The translations under genes and the position numbers were made by a program. Of a DNA stretch of 64,000 nt, positions 8,664 through 17,966 are shown one piece after another; within the stretch, counting starts at the first letter, position 1, and every line of letters starts with the position of its first letter. The stretch is from Streptomyces sp. CC0208 (GTDB taxonomy: Bacteria > Actinomycetota > Actinomycetes > Streptomycetales > Streptomycetaceae). Location of the stretch: assembly GCF_003443735.1 (NCBI RefSeq), contig NZ_CP031969.1, positions 3,968,001-4,032,000 of the forward strand. Reading direction: 5' to 3'. Under the pieces are notes generated by a model. It was not told where the DNA came from, did not search any database, and saw only the letters and a list, made by a program, of their open reading frames with translations.

Positions 8664-9086
8664 TCACTCCCGCCGGTTCTCTCTCCGCCGCACGAACTTC
8701 AGCCCCGACCAGTCCTCCCCCAGCGCCGCGACCTTCACGTCGACGACGCCGAGCGGCAGGAAGACCTCCCGCAGGGCGTTCTCGGTGATGTCGCTGACGT
8801 GCCCGGCGGCCCTGCGCGGCCAGGCGATCCACAGTGCGGCGTGGTCCGCGAGGCCGGCGACCAGTTCACCCGCCTCGGCGGCCAGCCGCGCGTACTCGCG
8901 GTGGAAGCTCAGGACCACGTCCGCGCCGGGCGAGCCGCCGACGGCGACCTCGCAGTCGGCGGGCAGACCGGGGATGTCCCACCCCTCGGGCGCGCCGTCG
9001 AGCCGTACCCGGTGCCCCGCCTTGATGCCGAGCTTCCTGGCGAGGGGCGTGGCGGAGTAGCCGCCCGCCGAACCGGCTCCTGACAT
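8664..9086 (-). CDS. DUF3052 family protein
   Basis: This 140-aa conserved actinobacterial protein has an N-terminal GYSATPLARKLGI (about residues 9-21), a central D-rich strand region and a C-terminal WSGLKFVRRRENR, all typical of DUF3052. No catalytic residues are evident and the molecular role is unknown. It has no signal peptide and is likely cytosolic. It appears to be an intact gene amid fragments. Confidence 0.85.
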   Translation of the reverse strand: MSGAGSAGGYSATPLARKLGIKAGHRVRLDGAPEGWDIPGLPADCEVAVGGSPGADVVLSFHREYARLAAEAGELVAGLADHAALWIAWPRRAAGHVSDITENALREVFLPLGVVDVKVAALGEDWSGLKFVRRRENRRE

Positions 9087-9333
9087 ACGGCACCTCCGCG
9101 CGCTGGTCCTGCCCCGTCACCCCAGGGTGACGGTCCGTACGGCGGATGTCCGTCCGGACACGGGGTACCTCGCTCGTACAGTTGCCCGCCGCGTGAATGT
9201 TGCCGGTGACGTCGTAGCCGTAGGTGATGTCGGAGTCGGGAGCCTTGACGATGAGCCAGGTGTACTTGTCCGCGTCGGCCGTGCCCAGGCTCAGTTGGAG
9301 CATCTCGCCGTACTGGGAGCAGCGGGTCTCGCG
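9087..9333 (-). pseudogene. C-terminal fragment of a secreted protein
   Basis: Minus-strand codons beginning at about 9324 read as natural protein (CSQYGEM, then a segment ending GYDVTGNIHAAGNC, spaced with two Cys). They are preceded in frame by a TAG at about 9336. Downstream the frame runs without a clear end into the DUF3052 gene in another frame. It looks like the last domain of a lost extracellular protein. Function is not recognised. Confidence 0.35.
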
Positions 9334-9505
9334 GACCTAGTCCGTCGGGTCCCGGGGTGAAGGACGGCGGACCGGTCGCCAGGGAAATGCGTCTCCGCGG
9401 CCGCGGCCGGCACCCGTGGATCGGGGCCTCGCCGACCTCCGCCGAGTAGCGCCCCGACGCCGTGCAGGGCGGGGCGCTACTCGTGGAGGCCGTCTCGCCG
9501 TCCGC

Positions 9506-9931
9506 CTATGTCTGCGGGCGACTGCTCCAGATGACGCTGCGGTCATCGCTGTCGAAGTCGGATCCGACAGGGTCCTCTCCGCCGCGCGCAGCAGTGACGC
9601 TGCGGCACAGCACGAATCCTGATCCGCTTCTGGACCGAAGGACGACAGGCAGATGCAGCTCTCTGCCGGACGCGCTGATTCCAGAGAAACCGAGAATCTC
9701 TTCGGCTTCGGCCTTGCTTGCGGAGCACAGCTCAATGGCCTTGTATTGCTGGACCAACTGCATGGCACTCACACCTTCGAAAAGAAGGTCCAGGCAAGCA
9801 GTTTCCACGCCGTCGGGAACTGCCCGAAGGAGGAGCTGGGAGTGCCCGATCCCATAACGCCAGACTCTGAAGGTCCGATCGGATCGGAACATGACGGCGG
9901 AACCTTCGCCATCATTTGAAGGGGTTGGCAT
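9506..9931 (-). CDS. Probable immunity protein for the upstream polymorphic toxin
   Basis: The protein has 141 aa, with no signal peptide and no membrane segment, so it should be cytosolic. The ATG at 9931 lies inside the end of the toxin gene (20-bp overlap, different frame). It is preceded by a strong ribosome site, GGGAGGT, six bases upstream and within the last toxin codons, so the two genes should be translated together. The N-terminal part carries the pattern FRVWxYxxxHSQLLLR, then a DLLF core. I recall similar small Streptomyces proteins but cannot name a family. Immunity is inferred from position, size and coupling only. Confidence 0.6.
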   Translation of the reverse strand: MPTPSNDGEGSAVMFRSDRTFRVWRYGIGHSQLLLRAVPDGVETACLDLLFEGVSAMQLVQQYKAIELCSASKAEAEEILGFSGISASGRELHLPVVLRSRSGSGFVLCRSVTAARGGEDPVGSDFDSDDRSVIWSSRPQT

Positions 9932-12900
9932 CTACCCGACCTCCCTTGTACCAGGTGATCCTGTCCCAGGCTTGCGGAGACTGGCTGATTTTGTAGAGCT
10001 CCCAGTTCGTCAGGCCTTCGAATCCGGACGGATCGACCGTCTTCCCCGCACGGGCCGCGGCGAGGGGGTCGGTGATTCCGTCCAGATTGAACGAGATCTT
10101 CGTCGTGGATCCTGAAGAGAGATACGCCTCGAACTTCTTGTACCACGGGCCACTCCCAGGCCAATCGTGGTATGTCAAAGCCTCGCGTTCCATGGCGAAC
10201 TCCTCGAGCGCCATTATGTCTTCATCCACCGTCTGCAGGCCGAGCGCGATGTGTTCGCACACCGATGCCGAGTTGTGGACGAGGACCGACGTACTACCCG
10301 CCAGGACGTAGTAGGTGTGGAGGTTGTCGACGGTGAGGTTGTAGGCCGAGTGGAGCCGGTGGTAGAGGCGGACGCCGACCACGGTGACGGTCTGGCCCTC
10401 GTTGGTACGCAGGGTCTGGCCGGGCTCGAGGTCGCCGGCGTCGATCCAGCGATGCGCGCCGGGCGACCAGAAGGGATGGTGCTGGGTGGCGGTGATCCGT
10501 GCGTTGCCAGCGCCGATCGTGATGTCGGCGAAGTCGGTGTCGTCCGGCGTGTAGATGGTGTCGGTGACGGTGTGGCCTTCTGTGCGGCCGCTTTCGGGAT
10601 CGGTGGCAAGGACCGCGTCACCGACCCTGACGTCCTGGATCCGCTTGGTCGTACCGTCTGCCATCAGCACTGGCGTGGTGCCGGGGAAGCTGTTGCGCTC
10701 GCACGACTTGCCGAGGATTCTGCCGATCTTGGCTGCGATACCGGCGAGGGCCTCATTGGACAGCCCGTCGAGGGCGCGCAGTGCCTTCCAGGCGGCCGCG
10801 TAACCGATCCCGGTCTTGGCAGCGGCGTCGAGGGCCGTGACGGCGCGCGCGATCGGGCCGAGGGCGCCTTCGAGCGGGATGTATGTGGCGAGGCTCCAGG
10901 CGCAGGCGGTCTTGTCACCGTGCCAGCAGTCCATCAGGTCTTCGGCGAAGAAGGAGAACAGGATCGATCCGGCCACATCACCGAAGAGGTTCTGCCATCC
11001 GGCGCGGACGATGTCCTTGCCGGAGAAGTGGTGCGTCCAGCCCTCGATCTTGATGTTCTTCAGCGTCACCCGCTTGAGGAACTGCCATGCCGACTTCGGG
11101 CATCCGTCGACCGTGGCCTGGGCCTGGTCATCGGTGCACAGGTAGACGTCGGCCTCGTAGGTGACGACGAGGTCGTACTTCGCGTTGCAGCCCTGGAAGG
11201 CCGCGTCCGGCAACCCCGGGCAGGTGCCGATCTGCCGTGAACTGACGATCTCGACGGTGGACTCGTCCGGGACGGCGAAGACACCGGGGATACCCGTACC
11301 GGAACCCGCGGAGCGTTCCTTGTTGGCCTGCGCCTTTTCCGCCCTGTCGGCGGCGTCCTGGGCTTCCTTGGCGTACTTGTCGGCGTCCTTGGCGGCTTGT
11401 TCGGCTTCGGTCGCGGCGGCGTCGGCGCGGTCTGCGGCGGCGCGGGCCTCCTTGGCGTCCTGTTCGGCCTGCGCGGCCGCGGAGCGGGCGGCTTCGGCGT
11501 CCAGTGCCGCCGCGTCGGCGGAGTCGCGGGCGTCCCTGGCGTAGCCCTCGGCGTTGCCGGCCGCCTGGTCGGCGGCTGCCGCGTCGTCGGCGGCCTGCCG
11601 GTCGTACTCGATGGTGCGGGCCAGCGAGGCCTGCGCCGCAGCAGCGGCCTTCGCGGCGTCGGCCGCGTAGCCCAGCGCCTCCTTGGAGTAGGTGCGGGCG
11701 TCGGCCGCGTACTTGGCGGCGTTCGCCGCGTGGGTGTACGCCTCCTTCGCATCACCCTTGGCCTGGTCGGCGAGGTTCTTCGCCGCATCGGCCTCGGCGG
11801 CCGCGTTCTGTGCGTGCGCCTGGGCGACGGCCCGCTGCTGTTCCGCGATCGTCTTCGACGACTGCCCCGTAAGCACCACCAGACCGGCCGCGGAGTCGGT
11901 GTCCACGTACGCGGAGCCGAGCTCGATCGCGTCATTGGCGGGGGCGGCGACCTGCTGGGCCGCCCTGCCCGCGTCCACGGCGGCCTGCGCGGTGACGTGC
12001 GCGAACCCCGCCGCCTTCGCCGCGGCGGCCACCGCCTTGCCGGCTTCCACCGCGGCGCCGTCGGCCTGGGCCCTGGCGTCCCTGGCATGCTGCTCGGCCT
12101 CGTCGGCCAGCGCCACCGCCGTCTTGGCCTCTGACGCGGCATGCTGCGAAGCCGTGATCGCGTCCGCAGCGGCGCTGGTGGCCGTCCTGACGGCCGCATC
12201 CGCCCTCAGCTTGGCCGCCTGCGCGGCATCGGCGTCGGAACGGGCGCGCTTCGCGGCCGCCTCGGCACGCGTCGCCGCGGCGTCCGCGTCAGCCGCGGCC
12301 TGCGTGGCGGCGTCCGCCTCCGAACGTGCCCTGCCCGCCGCGGCCTCGGCGTTGTCGGCCGCCGTGTCCGCCTGGTTCGCCGCGGCGCGAGCCGCGTCGG
12401 CGGCGGTGCCTGCCTCCAGCTTGTCGGCGTAGGCCTGCTTCGCATCGGCCTTCGCGCGAGCCGCGTCCGCCTTCTCTTCGGCGTCCCACGCGTCGTCGCG
12501 CATCTCCTTGGCGTGGTCCCTGGCGCTGACCGCGTCATCGCGCTTGCTCTCGGCGGTCCTCTCTGCGGCTTCCGCCTGGTCCTTGGCGTCCTTCGCCTTC
12601 GCCGCCTCGGCCTGTGCGTTCTGCTTGTGCTGTGCCGCCTCGGCCTGCTTGGCGGCGGCGATCTCCTTCTCCGCCTTGGCCGTCTTCTCCTCGGCCTCCG
12701 CCGCGAGCCGCTTGGCGTGCGCGTCGGCGGCGGCCGCCTTGGCGTCACCCTCCGCCTTCACCGCGACCGCGAGCTTGGCTTCCGCGGTCTCCTTGTCCTT
12801 CTTGGCGTTGTCCCGGTGCATCCTGGCCGCGTCCGCCGCGGCTTTGGCCTGCAACTCCGCCGCCGCGGCGGCCTCCTTGCGGAACTCCGCCTTCGACTGC

Positions 12901-14747
12901 GCCGCCTGCGCCAACGCGCGCTGCGTGATGGTCGCGCTGTCCCCGGCCGCGGCACGGGTCGCCGCCTCGGCGGTCTCGCCGGCCTTCTCCAACGCCTGAA
13001 GCCCGGCAGCCGCTCCCTTGGTGACCTGTGCCTTCTGCAGGCCGACCAGCAGACCACGTCCCCGCGGGGCACCGTTGGTGTCGGCGATGCCGTAGGCGGC
13101 CTGGAGCGCGGTGTCCGACGTGGTCGCGGCCTTCTGCGCGGTGGCCAGCTGCGCCTTGACCACGGCGAGCTGCTTCTTCGCCTCGGCCTGCGCAGCGGTG
13201 ACGTTGGCCTTGGCCTTGTCCACGTCGGCCTTCGCCGGCGCGCTGCCGGTGTGGGTCTTGGCGACGACCCGGAACTTCTGCGCGGCGGAGCCGTTGCACG
13301 CCGACGACACGGCGTCCTTGCTGTTGTCGAACGTCGGCAGGTGCAGACACTTGCCGGACGCCGCGTTCACCAGCGCAGTGGCGCTGCGCACGTCGAACTT
13401 CCACTGCTGCGCCTTGGCGCTGCCGCAGTCGCGGATCTGGACCTTCGTGCCGTCGGCGGTACTGCCGTTCAGCACCTCCAGGCACTTGCCCGAGTTCGGG
13501 TTCTGCAGGGTGTAGCCGCCGTCGTAGGTGGCCCACCGCTGCCACTTCTGGGCGGCCCCGCCGTTACAGGTGTAGACCTGTACCGGGGTGCCGTTGGTCT
13601 TGGCGCCGCCCGCGACATCGAGGCACTTGCCGGCAGCGCCCGGCACCTGGATCTCCAACTGGCCGTCGCCGATCCAGTTGAAGCCGCCCTCGGTGTAGTA
13701 GTCCAGCCAGCGGGTGGAGTAGTCCGCGATCCACGACTGCCCCAGCAGCTTGCCCAGCGCGAACGCGCCGTCCTGCAGCGCCTTGTTGGCGCTGCTGCTG
13801 GCAGCAAGGATCTGGTTGCGCTGCGTGGCCTGCGAGGCGATCTCCTGCTGCCACTCGGCGGACGCCTGCGAAACCTCCTTGCCGAGCACCCGGTTGGGGT
13901 CGATCGGATCGTGCCAGGCACACGAGGCGAACCGAGCCTTCAGGTCCTCCACCGCGATGCGGAACTCTGGGGTCTCCGGCGCCGGAGCAGTCGTGGGAAA
14001 GCCGCCGGACGCGAGGAAGATGCGGGCGTCGTCGGCGAACACCCGCGGAACGAATATCTCGTTCGGAACGATGTCCCCGGAGTTCTTCTTCCAGAGCTTC
14101 CAGGCCTCCCGCTCCTGGCTCGTCCCACCGCTGGTGTACAGCGGATCACCGATCGCGAGGGCGGCCTTCTTCGTCTTGTCGTCCGCCTGCGGTGACGGGT
14201 CGTAGAACGGCGACAGCAGATCGACCGACTTGAAGTACGACTGGTAGAGCCAGGGAAGCAGCCCCGTCTTGTCGAAGAAGTTCTCCTTCGTGGCGGCGCC
14301 GGGGTAGTCGTCCAGGCCGCTGACGGCGCTGCTCCACGACTGACGGGTCTCCTCCGTCTTCTTCACCCAGGCGTCGGAGTCGTCGTTGTCCTTCTGCCAT
14401 GCCAGGGCGAACGCGCCGGTGCCGTAGGTGCGGTCAGCCTTCTGGTGCAACTGGTCCGCCGGCAGCGGCAGAGAGGCGCCGGCCAGGCCGTACTGACTGG
14501 GCCCGCCCCTGCGCAGGCCGTCGGCCATCAGGCATTGGTCGAAGCGCAGTTGCTCGGCGGCCTTGGCATCGAACCCGTCGTAGGAGTCAGCGGCCGCGCT
14601 GGTACGCGGATCCTGGCCGACGGCCGACGCAGGCTGCACCGCTCCGGTGACGAGAAGGGCCAGGGAGGCGAGTGGGACAACCGGAGTTGCCAGACTGGCC
14701 AGCCATCTCGGACGTCTGCCCTGTTTCCGTACAGGTCTACGCAACAC
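9912..14747 (-). CDS. Secreted polymorphic toxin: signal peptide, ricin lectin, coiled coil, HINT, C-terminal toxin
   Basis: The protein has 1,611 aa from the GTG at 14747, chosen because GAGAGGG lies six bases upstream and a signal peptide begins at once (Arg-rich n-region, hydrophobic core, cleavage after ASA, residue 42). Residues about 350-500 are a ricin-type beta-trefoil lectin with three QxW repeats (QKWQRW, QQWKF, QKFRV). Residues about 500-1150 are a very Ala-rich heptad coiled coil. Residues about 1350-1490 are a HINT (intein-like) self-cleavage domain, from Cys of CERNSFPGTTPVL to VLVHN. The last about 118 residues form a toxin domain I cannot classify (motifs YHDWPGSGPWYKKF, KISFNLDGI, GGRVDANPF). 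Probable role: contact or secretion-dependent killing of competitors. An upstream GTG at 14975 would add 76 Cys-rich residues. Confidence 0.85.
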   Translation of the reverse strand: MLRRPVRKQGRRPRWLASLATPVVPLASLALLVTGAVQPASAVGQDPRTSAAADSYDGFDAKAAEQLRFDQCLMADGLRRGGPSQYGLAGASLPLPADQLHQKADRTYGTGAFALAWQKDNDDSDAWVKKTEETRQSWSSAVSGLDDYPGAATKENFFDKTGLLPWLYQSYFKSVDLLSPFYDPSPQADDKTKKAALAIGDPLYTSGGTSQEREAWKLWKKNSGDIVPNEIFVPRVFADDARIFLASGGFPTTAPAPETPEFRIAVEDLKARFASCAWHDPIDPNRVLGKEVSQASAEWQQEIASQATQRNQILAASSSANKALQDGAFALGKLLGQSWIADYSTRWLDYYTEGGFNWIGDGQLEIQVPGAAGKCLDVAGGAKTNGTPVQVYTCNGGAAQKWQRWATYDGGYTLQNPNSGKCLEVLNGSTADGTKVQIRDCGSAKAQQWKFDVRSATALVNAASGKCLHLPTFDNSKDAVSSACNGSAAQKFRVVAKTHTGSAPAKADVDKAKANVTAAQAEAKKQLAVVKAQLATAQKAATTSDTALQAAYGIADTNGAPRGRGLLVGLQKAQVTKGAAAGLQALEKAGETAEAATRAAAGDSATITQRALAQAAQSKAEFRKEAAAAAELQAKAAADAARMHRDNAKKDKETAEAKLAVAVKAEGDAKAAAADAHAKRLAAEAEEKTAKAEKEIAAAKQAEAAQHKQNAQAEAAKAKDAKDQAEAAERTAESKRDDAVSARDHAKEMRDDAWDAEEKADAARAKADAKQAYADKLEAGTAADAARAAANQADTAADNAEAAAGRARSEADAATQAAADADAAATRAEAAAKRARSDADAAQAAKLRADAAVRTATSAAADAITASQHAASEAKTAVALADEAEQHARDARAQADGAAVEAGKAVAAAAKAAGFAHVTAQAAVDAGRAAQQVAAPANDAIELGSAYVDTDSAAGLVVLTGQSSKTIAEQQRAVAQAHAQNAAAEADAAKNLADQAKGDAKEAYTHAANAAKYAADARTYSKEALGYAADAAKAAAAAQASLARTIEYDRQAADDAAAADQAAGNAEGYARDARDSADAAALDAEAARSAAAQAEQDAKEARAAADRADAAATEAEQAAKDADKYAKEAQDAADRAEKAQANKERSAGSGTGIPGVFAVPDESTVEIVSSRQIGTCPGLPDAAFQGCNAKYDLVVTYEADVYLCTDDQAQATVDGCPKSAWQFLKRVTLKNIKIEGWTHHFSGKDIVRAGWQNLFGDVAGSILFSFFAEDLMDCWHGDKTACAWSLATYIPLEGALGPIARAVTALDAAAKTGIGYAAAWKALRALDGLSNEALAGIAAKIGRILGKSCERNSFPGTTPVLMADGTTKRIQDVRVGDAVLATDPESGRTEGHTVTDTIYTPDDTDFADITIGAGNARITATQHHPFWSPGAHRWIDAGDLEPGQTLRTNEGQTVTVVGVRLYHRLHSAYNLTVDNLHTYYVLAGSTSVLVHNSASVCEHIALGLQTVDEDIMALEEFAMEREALTYHDWPGSGPWYKKFEAYLSSGSTTKISFNLDGITDPLAAARAGKTVDPSGFEGLTNWELYKISQSPQAWDRITWYKGGRVDANPFK

Positions 14748-15271
14748 GCGTATCCCTCTCTTTAGGGGGTGGCTATGGCAGGCGCACTCCGGGGAGGGAC
14801 ACGTAAGACCCGCACATGGGTCCTCACGTAGTGGTGGGCGCTCCCCCCGTGGACACGCCGGACACTCCAGGGCGAGCGGACTGGTCAGGTCCCGCCAGGA
14901 GCGGACGTCACCATAGGCAGGTCGGTCCTTCCCACAACAGGGCTTATGCACAGGGCAGTTACGTTCCGTAGCCACCCCCTCTTCGAAGGAATCAGGTGGA
15001 ACCTGTGTGCAGCTTGTGAGAAATGCCTTGCCGACCCCTCACCGAGACACCCGCTTGCCCACGCTCCGCAACGGTGAGACCAACATCACAGACGCCGGGA
15101 AGTGTGTGGTTCTCCCACGGCGCCCGACTGTCGGCATCCAGAAGATTGGCCGGCAGACGCCACGACTTCGTGTGCCGTGTGCCGTGTGCCGTCGGCGAGG
15201 ACGACGGTGATCGTCGCCTCGACCACCGGTACCTGAACACGCTGCCCGCTGCTGACGCATCGATCTCCGGA
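14748..15271. other. Toxin promoter region and possible Cys-rich N-terminal extension
   Basis: This is the upstream region of the toxin gene on the minus strand. The toxin frame stays open to a GTG at 14975, with several CxxC-like pairs, but that GTG has a poorly spaced ribosome site. The stretch from 14976 to 15271 holds no gene I can support. It probably contains the toxin promoter. Confidence 0.4.
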
Positions 15272-15820
15272 TCAGTGCCAACAGGTTGCCTGGCCGCCGT
15301 CCCGCTCGGTGCCGACCGACACCGAGTAGGCGAGGCCCGCGCCGACCTCCGGGGCGGGCTCGGGCTCGGGCGAGAAGCCTTGGGGACGGAGGTCGACATC
15401 GAGCAGCAGATGCCGCCCCTGCTCGGTCCTGGTCCAGCAGGCGCCCTCCACGGTGGCGGGCGGTGCCCCCGAGGCGGGGTCCTCCTCGAACTTCCAGCCG
15501 GCCGCGGCGGCTGCCTTGACGTAGTAGGTGATGACGTCGTCGGGTTCGCCCGGGAACGCGTACAGGCGGTCCGCGTGCAGCCAGGGCGCTCCGCTGCTGT
15601 CGTCGTCGCATCCGGTGGTCACGCCCACCCCGCGGTAGTTGGCGGGGGCCGAGGCATGGGCGGGCGCCGAGTCGAGGACTGGCTGCTCGGCCAGTCGCTC
15701 GAGTTCGGCGGCCGTGCCCTGACAGCCGTCATCGCTGTCCGCGGCGGAGCACGCACTGCGGAAGGCGGCCGGCAGCACGAGAGCCGCCGCGAGTACGACG
15801 CGGGTGCAGGTGAGGGGCAA
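15272..15820 (-). CDS. Putative secreted or lipid-anchored protein
   Basis: The protein has 182 aa from a TTG at 15820, which is preceded by CAGGAG at good spacing. An ATG at 15922 would add 34 hydrophobic residues without a clear ribosome site. The N-terminus is a signal peptide (TRVVLAAALVLPAAFRSACS), where the Cys of SAC may be lipidated. The mature part has five further Cys and a GWKFEEDP segment seen in small Streptomyces extracytoplasmic proteins. I do not recognise a function. It lies just downstream of tRNA-Thr on the same strand but beyond a terminator. Confidence 0.65.
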   Translation of the reverse strand: MPLTCTRVVLAAALVLPAAFRSACSAADSDDGCQGTAAELERLAEQPVLDSAPAHASAPANYRGVGVTTGCDDDSSGAPWLHADRLYAFPGEPDDVITYYVKAAAAAGWKFEEDPASGAPPATVEGACWTRTEQGRHLLLDVDLRPQGFSPEPEPAPEVGAGLAYSVSVGTERDGGQATCWH

Positions 15821-15982
15821 CGGTGCTCCTGGGAGTACGGGGGTAGCCGGGGCCAGGGCCAAGAGGAAGGGCAACCGGAAGAAACCCAAGAAGTAGGGCA
15901 CCGGACCGCTCCGCTCACGCATCGCTCACGCAAGCCATCCCGCGGCACCACGGCCATGTGCCGCGTCTGCCTTTGAGCAAGG

Positions 15983-16019
15983 AAAAACCCCAGGTCACGG
16001 CGAGTGAGTCCTGGGGTTT
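15983..16019 (-). terminator. Intrinsic terminator after tRNA-Thr
   Basis: On the minus strand AAACCCCAGG pairs with CCTGGGGTTT across a GC-rich loop and is followed by further T residues. The hairpin starts a few bases after the tRNA 3' end, so it is its terminator. Confidence 0.75.
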
Positions 16020-16024
16020 CTCGG

Positions 16025-16098
16025 AGCCGCCTTCGGGATTCGAACCCGAGACCTACGCATTACGAGTGCGTTGCTCTGGCCATCTGAGCTAAGGCGGC
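16025..16098 (-). tRNA. tRNA-Thr (anticodon CGU)
   Basis: A complete cloverleaf reads on the minus strand. The acceptor stem GCCGCCT pairs with AGGCGGC. The D stem is GCTC/GAGC, the anticodon stem ACGCA/TGCGT with loop CTCGTAA (anticodon CGT), the variable loop AGGTC, and the T arm TCGGG-TTCGAAT-CCCGA. It decodes ACG threonine codons. CCA is not encoded. Confidence 0.95.
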
Positions 16099-16216
16099 GC
16101 GCCGTCCGCACCATGGTGCGATCAGCAACGTCGGCAAGTCTACACAGTTTCCGAGGGTGCTCCGAACCAGCCCCGGCGGGCGATGTCCGGAGCTGGTCGT
16201 CGGTCCGGGGAGGGGG

Positions 16217-17854
16217 TCAGGAGCAGCGTTTCCCGTCCACGGGAGGCGTGCCGCGGAGCAGGTACGTGTTGATCGCGGAGTCGATGCAGGCGCTGCCGCG
16301 GCCGTAGGCGGTGTGGCCGTCGCCCTCGTAGGTGAGCAGGCGGGCCGAGGAGAGCTGGGCGGCCAGGGCGCGGGCCCAGGGGTACGGGGTGGCCGGGTCG
16401 CGGGTGGTGCCGACCACGACGATCGGGGCGGCGCCCCGCGCTTCGATGCGGTGCGGCTCACCCGTGGGCCCGACCGGCCAGTACGCGCAGCTGAGGGAGG
16501 CCCAGGCGAGGCCCTCGCCGAAGACGGGGGACGCCTTCTCGAAGGCCGGGACCGCCTTCTCGACCTCCTCCGGGCTGTCGTAGGCGGGCGGGAGGTCGAG
16601 GCAGTTCACCGCCGCGTTGGCGGACATCAGGTTGCTGTAGCGGCCGTCGCCGTCCCGCTCGTAGTAGCTGTCGGCGAGGACCAGCAGCCCGGCGCCGTCG
16701 TTCTTCTTCATCGCCGAGCTCAGCGCCTCCCGCAGCTGCGCCCAGGAGCTCTCGTCGTACATCGCCGCGATCACGCCGGTCGTGGCGAGGGCCTCGCCGA
16801 GGGTGCGGCCGTCCGCGTCGCCGGTGCGGATCGGGTGCGCGTCGAGCTTCCTGAAGAAGGCCTTGAGCTTGCGGCCGGCCTCCACGCTCGGGGTGCCCTT
16901 CGCTCCGAGCGGGCAGTCCGGCTGCTGCACACAGTCCTTCGCGAACGACTGGAACGCCGTCTCGAAGCCCGCCGTCTGGTCGAGGTTCAACCGGCGCGCG
17001 GGCAGCGTGGGGTCCATCGCACCGTCCAGCACCAGCCGTCCCGAGCGGCCGGGGAACAGTCCCGCGTACGTCGCCCCGAGGAACGTCCCGTACGACGCCC
17101 CCACGTAGTTCAGCTTCGCGTCGCCCAGGGCCGCCCGCACGACGTCCATGTCCCGGGCCGTCTCGACGGTCGACACATGCCGCAGCAGCTTCGCCGAGTG
17201 CGCGCCGCACGCTTCCGCGAACTTCTTGTAGGCGTCGACGAGTTCGGTGGTCTCCCGCGCGTCGTCCGGCGTGCTGTCCGTCTGGGTGTACGTGTCCATG
17301 TCCCGCCCGTCGAGGCATTCGACGGGCTCGCTGCGGGCGACTCCGCGCGGGTCCACGGCGACCATGTCGTAACGGGCCCGCACCTCGGCCGGATAGCCGA
17401 TCCCGGCGTACGCCTGGACGTAGGCGACCGCCGAGCCGCCCGGTCCGCCGGGGTTCACGAGCAGTGACCCGAGGCGCTTGCCCGGCCCGGTGGCCTTCTT
17501 CCGGGCGACGGCGAGCCGGACGTCCCCGCCGGCGGGCTTGTCGTAGTCGAGCGGTGCCTTCAGGGTGGCGCACTCGAAACCGGGGACCCCGCAGCTGTGC
17601 CAGCGCGCCTTCTGTCCGTAGTACGGCGACAGCGCGGCCGGTGTCGAGCGCGGCAGCGCGCCGAGGGCCACGTCGGCGGTCGCGGTGGCCGAACTCGTCG
17701 AGGCTCCCGCGGAGCAGGCGGAGACGAGCAGCGCGGCGACGGCGAGGAGGGCGCCACCGGCACGGGCAGTGCGCGCCGACACCTGCGCCTGCGCCTGCGC
17801 CTGACGAAGGGGCAGCTTCCGGCCGGTGTGGCGGGGATTTCGCCTGATGTGCAT
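16217..17854 (-). CDS. Secreted alpha/beta hydrolase lipoprotein, tripeptidyl aminopeptidase type
   Basis: This 545-aa lipoprotein has a signal peptide ending in the lipobox LLVSAC (Cys at about residue 47). The alpha/beta hydrolase core has the oxyanion region NPGGPGGS (about 135-142) and the nucleophile elbow GASYGTF (about 251-257). The TAP-like C-terminal domain carries the catalytic Asp and His regions (VGTTRDPATPY and GDGHTAYG). Enzymes of this family (SlpD/SlpE/Tap type) remove tripeptides from the N-termini of secreted peptides outside the cell. The Cys pairs in the lid are usual for the group. It lies 112 bp downstream of holB in the same direction but is probably separately expressed. 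Confidence 0.85.
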   Translation of the reverse strand: MHIRRNPRHTGRKLPLRQAQAQAQVSARTARAGGALLAVAALLVSACSAGASTSSATATADVALGALPRSTPAALSPYYGQKARWHSCGVPGFECATLKAPLDYDKPAGGDVRLAVARKKATGPGKRLGSLLVNPGGPGGSAVAYVQAYAGIGYPAEVRARYDMVAVDPRGVARSEPVECLDGRDMDTYTQTDSTPDDARETTELVDAYKKFAEACGAHSAKLLRHVSTVETARDMDVVRAALGDAKLNYVGASYGTFLGATYAGLFPGRSGRLVLDGAMDPTLPARRLNLDQTAGFETAFQSFAKDCVQQPDCPLGAKGTPSVEAGRKLKAFFRKLDAHPIRTGDADGRTLGEALATTGVIAAMYDESSWAQLREALSSAMKKNDGAGLLVLADSYYERDGDGRYSNLMSANAAVNCLDLPPAYDSPEEVEKAVPAFEKASPVFGEGLAWASLSCAYWPVGPTGEPHRIEARGAAPIVVVGTTRDPATPYPWARALAAQLSSARLLTYEGDGHTAYGRGSACIDSAINTYLLRGTPPVDGKRCS

Positions 17855-17966
17855 CGAGCGAGCCTAACTCTCCGCGTTGGATCACATGCCCTGCGTGAAC
17901 AAACCGGCCCGTACGGGTGACGCCTGTCAACGCGTGATCACCCGACGTGTGATCACCCGACGGTTC

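Noticed and set aside
15039..15611. 190-codon minus-strand frame beside the toxin promoter
   Set aside because: It overlaps the secreted-protein gene in another frame and has Arg-rich shadow composition.
16025..16098. tRNA-Thr as an integration site
   Set aside because: No integrase or direct repeat of the tRNA 3' end is seen in the window.
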